Positions 1-4,464 of a stretch of DNA of 5,148 bases are shown piece by piece; positions within the stretch are counted from its first letter, which is position 1; the number at the start of each line of letters is the position of its first letter. Origin of the DNA: Candidatus Omnitrophota bacterium (GTDB lineage Bacteria > Omnitrophota > Gorgyraeia > Gygaellales > Profunditerraquicolaceae); assembly GCA_018818365.1 (NCBI GenBank), contig JAHISH010000096.1, positions 1 to 5,148 of the forward strand, written 5' to 3'. The translations under genes were made by a program, and so were the position numbers. Under the pieces are notes generated by a model. It made no database searches, was not told the DNA's origin, and was given only the letters and a program-made list of their open reading frames with translations.

Positions 1-363
1 GCCTTTAGGCGCGTAGATAAAAAATGCCGGGCTTGTTTCAAGACATATACTACGTACGAAGAAAAGCAGACCGATGTAAATATTGCCATACAGCTTTTTG
101 AGACCGCGGTTAAGGACTTTTGGGATACAGGCATAGTAATCTCCGGGGATAGCGATTTGATCCCGGCGATTCGAGCGGTGAAGTCGACGTTCCTTTCTAA
201 ACGCATAGGAATAGTTATTCCTATTGGAAGGAGGGCCGAAGAGTTGAAACAATCCGCTGATTATCATATGAAGCTAAAAGAGAGACATCTGAGAAGCAGT
301 CAATTTGATGATACGTTGTTGGTAGATGGGGTTGAGATCCGAAGGCCGATAGGCTGGAAATAA
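1..363 (+). CDS. NYN-domain (LabA/DUF88-like) putative RNase, C-terminal part
   Basis: The frame is open from base 1 to the TAA at 361-363 and gives 120 residues; the N-terminus lies outside the window. An ATG at 157 falls inside the conserved domain and is not the true start. The visible part has an EEKQTDVNIA stretch (acidic D25 of the fragment) followed by a hydrophobic strand and ISGDSDLIPAI (D50, D52). This is the typical layout of NYN/PIN-like nucleases, in which clustered Asp residues bind the metal used to cut RNA. A CRAC pair (C9, C12) just before the domain core might bind a metal. The end, EIRRPIGWK, resembles the short RP-x-x-W tail I recall in LabA-type members, which supports this stop as genuine. 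Family assignment is fairly sure; RNA cleavage is inferred from the family, and the substrate is unknown. Its transcript may end at the terminator at 522-564. Confidence 0.8.
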   Translation, partial: AFRRVDKKCRACFKTYTTYEEKQTDVNIAIQLFETAVKDFWDTGIVISGDSDLIPAIRAVKSTFLSKRIGIVIPIGRRAEELKQSADYHMKLKERHLRSSQFDDTLLVDGVEIRRPIGWK

Positions 364-440
364 AGAAGCTTCTGGAGGAAGCGCAGGAAAGGTCGGCGTT
401 GCGGATGGTTTAATGGCAGGGGTGTTTTTATCTTGACTTT

Positions 441-520
441 GAACCAGGAAGAGGTAAGCTATACCTAGATTTAGTTCTTCGTCCCGAGTTTGAAGGGGGA
501 AATCCCGGACGTTAAAAAAG
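441..520 (+). promoter_or_regulatory. possible structured 5' leader before the 581 gene
   Basis: This noncoding stretch holds several short complementary segments. AGGTA (452-456) pairs with TACCT (462-466) around a 5-nt loop, and GAAC (441-444) can pair with GTTC (474-477). GTCC (481-484) pairs with GGAC (507-510) and encloses GGGG (495-498)/TCCC (503-506), capped by a GAAA tetraloop (499-502). The terminator at 522-564 follows directly, before the Shine-Dalgarno. GAAGG (492-496) can instead pair with CCTTC (526-530), which would break both the GAAA hairpin and the terminator stem. I compared it with the common riboswitch consensus sequences I know and found no match. It could simply be unstructured spacer plus a terminator for the upstream gene. 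Confidence 0.3.
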
Positions 521-521
521 T

Positions 522-564
522 AAAACCTTCGCTATCGGTAAGTCTGCCCAAGCGAGGGTTTTTT
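522..564 (+). terminator. intrinsic terminator directly upstream of the 581 Shine-Dalgarno
   Basis: AAAACCTTCGC (522-532) pairs with GCGAGGGTTTT (552-562) over 11 positions with one G-U wobble. The loop is 19 nt and the T-run covers 559-564. An A-rich tract lies just upstream, as is common for intrinsic terminators. Only six bases separate the last T from the GGAGG at 571-575 of the next gene. It may end transcription coming from the NYN gene, or act as an attenuator for the exported-protein operon. Confidence 0.75.
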
Positions 565-580
565 GCTTTAGGAGGTAGAT

Positions 581-1213
581 ATGAGAATGAATCAACTAAA
601 AACTACGTTTTTCACAATCACTTGGTTGGTTTTTAGTTATCTAATCCTTTGTGCCGCTATCGCCGCGACTTATGAAGAAATGATTATTCATGAGACAAGC
701 ACTACACAGCCATTTTGGGGAGATTACTACAAGAATATCAAGTGGTTGCAACATACTCCCGATCAAACAGCGGCATCATTTGAGGGAGAAGCAGGGTCTG
801 GAGGACAGGTTGACATAGGACGTATTAAGCTTTATTCTGCCGGTAAGGTTGGTTTTATTAAGGTCATTTGGGGGCAAGGAGTAACAGAACATAGTCTTGA
901 GATAGAGGTATATAAGGATTCGGGAATGAAGCAGTTGATATCACGGATTGAGCCGCGCGGTATACAGCCTAACTTTGCGGTAGAGGATTTGGACGGTGAC
1001 GGCAATCTTGAAATAGCTGTCTGGGGAGCAGTTTCAGATCCTAATATGAGCCAGTTGTCTGAAGATAAAAGTAAGCCATTCGAGGGGCATAGCGATCCGC
1101 ATCTTTTTGAGGTTGCCATATATAAACTGGAAGGTAAGGAGTTAATCCTCCAGAAGCAGTACGTTACTAAACAGAAATATGAGCCGTTTTGTAAGGAAAT
1201 GCCGAAAGATTAG
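581..1213 (+). CDS. small exported protein with one FG-GAP/VCBS-like calcium-loop motif, function unknown
   Basis: The product has 210 residues. The start is supported by GGAGG at 571-575, five bases before the ATG. Residues 1-29 form a signal peptide: basic start, hydrophobic run, then an AIAA cleavage region. C24 is not in a good lipobox because Leu occupies the -1 position. The mature part is rich in predicted beta strands. It contains VEDLDGDGNLEIAVWG (134-149), the Asp-rich calcium-binding loop and strand typical of a single FG-GAP/VCBS propeller-like repeat. One copy is too few to build a propeller. I do not recognise the full-length family. The gene lies 11 bp before the TPR gene on the same strand, so the two are probably co-transcribed and their products may work together outside the cytoplasm. 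That link is inferred from position and the shared export signals only. Confidence 0.8.
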   Translation: MRMNQLKTTFFTITWLVFSYLILCAAIAATYEEMIIHETSTTQPFWGDYYKNIKWLQHTPDQTAASFEGEAGSGGQVDIGRIKLYSAGKVGFIKVIWGQGVTEHSLEIEVYKDSGMKQLISRIEPRGIQPNFAVEDLDGDGNLEIAVWGAVSDPNMSQLSEDKSKPFEGHSDPHLFEVAIYKLEGKELILQKQYVTKQKYEPFCKEMPKD

Positions 1214-1224
1214 AATAGGGTAAA

Positions 1225-2769
1225 ATGAATAAAGTTATACTTTTGATTTCAGCTCTCTTATTAACGGTGCCTTGTCCGGCCTTCGCGAAGCAAGAAGTTA
1301 TTTCGCAGGGGATCCAAGAGATCCTTTCCGGAGAGCCGAGTAAGTTGCAGATTAATGAGAGGATCGCTGAGCTGAAGAAGGGGATTGAACAGAACCCGGA
1401 TGATTATAGGCGCTATGAAATGCTTGCTTTGGTATACGATTATATAGATGATTATGAGAATGAACTCATGTACTATGAGTTGGCAGCCAAGTATTATCCC
1501 ATCGACGGAGAAGAGGCTGATGTTATTTTTGGAAATCTGGCAAGGGCATATATTAATCTGGAGAGATTTGACGAGGCCAAGCCGGCAATAGATAAAGCGC
1601 TTTCAGTAAATCCGGATAACCCATTTAACCACATTCACTTGCTAAACTATTATATCGCGAAAGATAAATATAAAGAAGCCTCTGAAGAGCTGAAATTTGT
1701 GAGCGGCGCAGATAAGCAGAGAGACTACTACTATGATTTTTATGTTTACGCCCTAAAGGTGTTAAAGAAAGAAGGTGCGTGCCTTATGGAACTATTTAAG
1801 GAGGCCGCAAGAGCTAATCCGGATAACTATATGTCTCATCGCACCTATGCGACTGCCTTAAGAAACCATACCACCGATATGGAGAAAGATTTCCCCGTAA
1901 TAATAGGGGAACTTAAGAAGTCCTTAGAATTGAACCCTCAATATATCCCTAGTTATGTTTCCATGGCAAACGCCTATATGTTTGGGCTGCTGGAAACAAA
2001 AAATAAAACTTATTTAAAAGAAGCGTTGAGATGGTTTAATAAGGCCGATAAATTGGATCCTAAGAATGTAAAACTAGCCTACGCAATGGGGAATTTCTTC
2101 GCGTACACAAATAATTATGATAGGGCGATCGAAAAGTTGGAATATGCGATCTCTTTGGGAGATACTTCGGAACAGATTGTTGATAGGTTAGCGGATGTCT
2201 ATAACAGCAAGGCATATTCCTATTTTCTTAAAGGGAAGAACCTCAAAAAAGGGCTGGAAGCAGCAGAAAAGGGCCTTAAACTGAGGCCGCAGTTTCCGTA
2301 TCTTTTAAGCACTAAGGCAGAACTACTTTATAAGCTGAAAAAGTTTGATGAATCAAACGAATGTATAGAAAAAGCTGCATTGATAAGCTCTGACCCTCAG
2401 TTGTTTGCGCATTTTGGGTCTGAACAGCAGAAATTAGGGAATTATGTCCTCGCGGAAAAGTATTATGATAAATCCTTAGAGATCGACCCACAAAACATTG
2501 AAGTGATTTGCAATATAGGATTAATCTATACCAGGAAGAAGGAGTTTGAAAAGGCCATTAGGTGCTATACTGAAGTGATAAAAGCTTTGCCCGGTGATCC
2601 CCGAGGATATTACAATATGGGGATTGTATATCATAATATGGGAAACAAAGCAGAGGCGTTAAAGCAGGCCGCGAAGCTTAGAGAGTTAAAACACGATGAT
2701 TACGCGAAGGAGTTGGAAGGCACAATTAATACGAATAAGGCCGCGGAAGGCAAGGAGCGATTGAGATAA
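1225..2769 (+). CDS. exported tetratricopeptide-repeat (TPR) protein
   Basis: The product has 514 residues. The N-terminus MNKVILLISALLLTVPCPAFA is a clear signal peptide with cleavage after AFA (residue 21). From about residue 60 to 490 the protein is almost entirely helical TPR units of about 34 residues, roughly ten to twelve by eye. The best-formed units are around 98-131, 240-279, 282-312, 390-423, 424-457 and 458-490, with the usual A/G at position 8, Y at 11 and A at 20, and NPD- or DPQN-type turns between repeats. No catalytic domain or membrane anchor is visible beyond the signal peptide. TPR superhelices are protein-binding scaffolds, so a periplasmic assembly or scaffold role is likely; the partner is unknown. 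The ribosome site is only a weak AGGG at 1217-1220, which fits translation following the 581 gene eleven bases upstream. The C-terminal tail after about 490 is short, charged and probably disordered. Confidence 0.88.
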   Translation: MNKVILLISALLLTVPCPAFAKQEVISQGIQEILSGEPSKLQINERIAELKKGIEQNPDDYRRYEMLALVYDYIDDYENELMYYELAAKYYPIDGEEADVIFGNLARAYINLERFDEAKPAIDKALSVNPDNPFNHIHLLNYYIAKDKYKEASEELKFVSGADKQRDYYYDFYVYALKVLKKEGACLMELFKEAARANPDNYMSHRTYATALRNHTTDMEKDFPVIIGELKKSLELNPQYIPSYVSMANAYMFGLLETKNKTYLKEALRWFNKADKLDPKNVKLAYAMGNFFAYTNNYDRAIEKLEYAISLGDTSEQIVDRLADVYNSKAYSYFLKGKNLKKGLEAAEKGLKLRPQFPYLLSTKAELLYKLKKFDESNECIEKAALISSDPQLFAHFGSEQQKLGNYVLAEKYYDKSLEIDPQNIEVICNIGLIYTRKKEFEKAIRCYTEVIKALPGDPRGYYNMGIVYHNMGNKAEALKQAAKLRELKHDDYAKELEGTINTNKAAEGKERLR

Positions 2770-2784
2770 AGAAAACAAGGAGTC

Positions 2785-2813
2785 TTGAAATAGCCCTAAA
2801 ATAAAGGTATACT
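2785..2813 (+). promoter_or_regulatory. near-consensus sigma70-type promoter
   Basis: TTGAAA (2785-2790) and TATACT (2808-2813) are separated by exactly 17 bp, and each hexamer matches the consensus at five of six positions. Transcription should start near 2819-2821. This is the best promoter visible in the window. It lies 15 bp past the TPR stop and 190 bp before a terminator, so it serves a short unit of its own. It could also feed the deaminase gene by read-through. Confidence 0.7.
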
Positions 2814-2819
2814 ATCCAC

Positions 2820-3010
2820 ATTCGCGGCTTTGATAATGAGGGCTCGCTTGAAGAAGGAAATGATCTTTGTTTTGCTCAATGTAATACGAGGAAATTTTAA
2901 TGGGATATCGGAGAAGAGAAGTGGCGTATTAAGCAGCGATGGATATGCGCAAAGGATCATTCAACTGAACCAAATCTCGCGCCGGATCAAATAGACCCGG
3001 CGATTTTTTT
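2820..3010 (+). ncRNA. candidate small RNA of about 190 nt, possibly 6S-like, family not identified
   Basis: A strong promoter and a strong intrinsic terminator bracket about 190 nt with no convincing gene. The 5' and 3' parts can fold back on each other. CGCG (2823-2826) and TTTG (2829-2832) pair with CGCG (2978-2981) and CAAA (2971-2974). ATGATC-TTTG (2860-2869) pairs with CAAA-G-GATCAT (2950-2960). TGCT (2873-2876) plus TAATACG (2882-2888) pairs with the contiguous CGTATTAAGCA (2925-2935), leaving a 5-nt bulge. The result is a rod with a large unpaired middle section (2833-2859 against 2961-2970), the general shape of 6S RNA, though I can verify no 6S consensus sequence. An in-frame ATG at 2836 opens 52 codons to a TAG at 2992, but it lacks a ribosome site; a second ATG at 2860 has AAGG only two bases away. 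I therefore favour RNA over protein. Ends are estimates. Confidence 0.45.
2980..3010 (+). terminator. intrinsic terminator ending the small transcription unit
   Basis: CGCCGG (2980-2985) pairs perfectly with CCGGCG (2997-3002) around an 11-nt loop, followed by A and seven T's (3004-3010). It lies about 190 nt downstream of the promoter at 2785-2813. The Shine-Dalgarno of the next gene is about 28 bp further on. Confidence 0.8.
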
Positions 3011-3019
3011 GGGAAAATA

Positions 3020-3036
3020 GAAACGTCCCCAATTCT
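3020..3036 (+). repeat. dispersed GAACCGTCCCC-type repeat, copy 1 (before the deaminase gene)
   Basis: The 17-mer GAAACGTCCCCAATTCT matches the copy at 3534-3550 in 15 of 17 positions and has the same orientation. It lies just after the terminator and immediately before the AGGAG (3038-3042) of the deaminase gene, so the repeat forms part of that gene's leader. It is likely a relic of a repeat family also present at 3534-3550 and 4468-4503. Confidence 0.55.
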
Positions 3037-3051
3037 CAGGAGTAGGATGAA

Positions 3052-3489
3052 ATGGATATTTTCATGACCGCAGCGCTGGAAGAAGCAAAAAAAGGATTGG
3101 CGGAAGGGGGGATCCCCATCGGGTCGGTGATCGTTTATAACGGAAAGATCATTGGGCGCGGCCATAATAGGCGGGTACAGCAGGGAAGCTCTATCTTGCA
3201 TGGGGAAATGGATGCGCTGGAAAATGCCGGAAGACAACAGGCACAGGTGTATCGAGAATCAGTTCTGTATACTACGCTTTCGCCTTGCGCGATGTGCAGC
3301 GGCGCGATCGTTCTCTACGGCATACGGAAGGTAGTTATTGGTGAAAACCGCACTTTTATGGGGGAGGAGGAGTGGCTTTTCTCTCGCGGTGTTCAGGTAG
3401 AAGTGTTGCAGAATGGCGAATGCATCCGGATGATGACTGATTTTATTGCCGCGAAAGCGGAATTATGGAATGAGGATATCGGGGTGTAA
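3052..3489 (+). CDS. cytosine deaminase of the fungal Fcy1 type (zinc-dependent CDA fold)
   Basis: The 145-residue product belongs to the zinc-dependent cytidine/deoxycytidylate deaminase superfamily. HGE (H50, E52) and SPCAMC (C79, C82) give one zinc-binding His, the catalytic proton-shuttling Glu and two zinc-binding Cys. Features beyond the zinc site match, from memory, yeast cytosine deaminase Fcy1 rather than the tRNA editor TadA. These are GGIPIGSVIV (19-28), GRGHNRR (35-41, Asn39 for the base), GSSILHGEMDALENAGR (45-61), YTTLSPCAMCSGAIVLYGI (73-91), IGEN (96-99) and the C-terminal W139-N-EDIG (141-144), where Fcy1 uses Trp and Asp to close over the base. The predicted reaction is cytosine to uracil plus ammonia in pyrimidine salvage. 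Length fits the roughly 158-residue yeast enzyme. The start is supported by AGGAG at 3038-3042, nine bases upstream. A relaxed specificity for other amino-heterocycles cannot be excluded. No other pyrimidine-salvage gene is visible nearby. Confidence 0.87.
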   Translation: MDIFMTAALEEAKKGLAEGGIPIGSVIVYNGKIIGRGHNRRVQQGSSILHGEMDALENAGRQQAQVYRESVLYTTLSPCAMCSGAIVLYGIRKVVIGENRTFMGEEEWLFSRGVQVEVLQNGECIRMMTDFIAAKAELWNEDIGV

Positions 3490-3533
3490 GCGAAAGGTTC
3501 CCGCTTGGTTGGGTAAGGCAAAGAGAGAAATGA

Positions 3534-3550
3534 GAACCGTCCCCATTTCT
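3534..3550 (+). repeat. dispersed GAACCGTCCCC-type repeat, copy 2 (after the deaminase gene)
   Basis: GAACCGTCCCCATTTCT is nearly the same as the 3020-3036 copy, so the deaminase gene lies between two direct copies. AGAAAT (3526-3531) and ATTTCT (3545-3550) additionally form a 6-bp inverted repeat around the CGTCCCC core. The 11-base core GAACCGTCCCC recurs exactly at 4493-4503 and inverted at 4468-4478. Confidence 0.6.
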
Positions 3551-3551
3551 A

Positions 3552-3583
3552 GTAGATCCTCGGCCGCATTAGCGGCCAAGGAT
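3552..3583. repeat. REP-like palindrome preceded by GTAG
   Basis: ATCCT-c-GGCCGC (3556-3567) and GCGGCC-a-AGGAT (3572-3583) form an 11-bp stem with a single C/A mismatch and an ATTA loop. The tetranucleotide GTAG (3552-3555) abuts the 5' foot. A GTAG next to an imperfect hairpin is the layout of classical REP elements handled by RAYT (Y1) transposases. No such transposase gene is in the window, and GTAG could be there by chance. The hairpin has no following T-run, so it is unlikely to be a plain intrinsic terminator. Confidence 0.6.
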
Positions 3584-3589
3584 TAATTC

Positions 3590-3631
3590 GGCCAAGCAAT
3601 TTACGTTCACTGCGTTCCGTAAATTGCGGCC
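3590..3631. repeat. second long palindrome just upstream of the FNT gene
   Basis: GCAATTTACG (3596-3605) pairs perfectly with CGTAAATTGC (3618-3627) across a 12-nt loop. GGCC (3590-3593) and GGCC (3628-3631) extend the stem past a 2-nt AA bulge. Its right end is five bases before the AAGGAG of the FNT gene, so if transcribed it would form a stable structure in that gene's 5' leader. It has no poly-T tail. It is probably an intergenic repeat, with a possible effect on message stability or translation. Confidence 0.6.
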
Positions 3632-3646
3632 TCATTAAGGAGAACT

Positions 3647-4459
3647 ATGGAGAATCTATTCTTAAGCCCTTTGGAGATGTCAAGAGCAATAAGCGATATC
3701 GGCGAAAAGAAAGCAACGGAAACTATATTCGAACTGTTTATCTTTGGGATTTTGGCAGGAATATATATCTCCTTTGGCGCCGCAGTCGCTACCGCAGTGT
3801 CAAGCGGGGGAACCCTGGATCCGGGCTTGACAAGGTTTCTGGCAGGGAGCGTCTTTAGCGTCGGCCTTGTATTAGTGCTCATTCTTGGTTCAGAGCTGTT
3901 TACCGGCAATATCCTTATGACCATAGGACTTATCTATCAAAAATATTCCTTCCACAGGGTCTTGCGCAATTGGATAATTGTCTATTCCGGAAATTTATTA
4001 GGCTCCTTGATTATCGCGTGGCTTGTATTTAATTCAGGATTGCTTGGGCATTTCGGCAGCTTGACTCCGATAGGAACTGTCGCCGTTAAGATCGCGGAGG
4101 CAAAATTGCAGTTAGGCTTTTCAGAGGCATTGTGCCGGGGGATCTTGTGTAATATGCTTGTCTGCCTGGCGGTAATCATGTGTATTGCCTCTAAAACCAT
4201 GGGGGGCAAGATTTTGGGGATCTACTTTCCCATTATGGCCTTTGTGGCATCGGGCTATGAGCACTCCGTCGCCAATATGTATTTTTTGCCGGCAGGGCTT
4301 CTGGCAAAAGGTGAATTTTTATCCGGATTCCTCGGAATATTCAATAACCTCATTCCAGTAACTATCGGCAATATTATCGGAGGCCTTTTAATCGTTCTCT
4401 TGCATCCTAAGGTCGATGAAAGAATCGCGCGCATCCTCGTTAAAAGAAACCATAAATAA
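3647..4459 (+). CDS. formate/nitrite transporter (FNT) family channel
   Basis: This is a 270-residue inner-membrane protein with about six hydrophobic segments (roughly 27-50, 63-85, 107-130, 159-180, 187-205, 235-254), the FNT length and topology. Family signatures are clear: GSELFTGN (81-88), GILCNMLVCLA (165-175) and ASGYEHSVANM (201-211). H206 is equivalent to the central pore histidine of FocA, thought to handle the proton during anion passage. NNLIPVTIGNIIGG (233-246) is also shared with FocA and NirC. FNT proteins form pentamers, each subunit carrying small monovalent anions such as formate, nitrite or hydrosulfide. The substrate cannot be set here, since neither a pyruvate formate-lyase nor a nitrite reductase gene is adjacent. 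The start is supported by AAGGAG at 3637-3642, four bases before the ATG. Two strong palindromes lie immediately upstream. It converges on the SGNH gene, with five bases between the stops. Confidence 0.93.
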   Translation: MENLFLSPLEMSRAISDIGEKKATETIFELFIFGILAGIYISFGAAVATAVSSGGTLDPGLTRFLAGSVFSVGLVLVLILGSELFTGNILMTIGLIYQKYSFHRVLRNWIIVYSGNLLGSLIIAWLVFNSGLLGHFGSLTPIGTVAVKIAEAKLQLGFSEALCRGILCNMLVCLAVIMCIASKTMGGKILGIYFPIMAFVASGYEHSVANMYFLPAGLLAKGEFLSGFLGIFNNLIPVTIGNIIGGLLIVLLHPKVDERIARILVKRNHK

Positions 4460-4464
4460 AAAGA

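Noticed and set aside
342..413. A second open frame overlapping and following the NYN stop, reading KADRLEIKKLLEEAQERSAL and a few more residues, which looked like a frameshifted protein tail.
   Set aside because: The in-frame ending RRPIGWK fits the NYN/LabA C-terminus as I know it, and the alternative frame has a stop at 333-335, so no extended coding is shown. A one-base error cannot be fully excluded.
832..1119. Minus-strand open frame of 95 codons.
   Set aside because: It lies wholly inside the exported-protein gene, has no ribosome site and shows no family motif; it is a shadow of the real gene.
2885..2945. Possible SRP RNA (S-domain) because GAAG/AGCAGC-like pieces occur and tadA-like genes often neighbour the SRP RNA gene.
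   Set aside because: The invariant GGxCCGGAAGG-type loop is not present, and the neighbour is not TadA.
2929..3237. Minus-strand open frame of 102 codons across the terminator and the deaminase gene.
   Set aside because: It crosses a strong terminator and the opposite-strand deaminase, and its translation has no recognisable feature.
3052..3489. Identification as tRNA adenosine deaminase TadA.
   Set aside because: The zinc motifs fit both families, but the N39 region, the TTLSPCAMCSGAI stretch and especially the W-x-EDIG end match yeast-type cytosine deaminase better.
3607..3924. Minus-strand open frame of 105 codons over the start of the FNT gene.
   Set aside because: Antisense shadow of a clear membrane-protein gene; it includes the palindrome and shows no supporting start signal.
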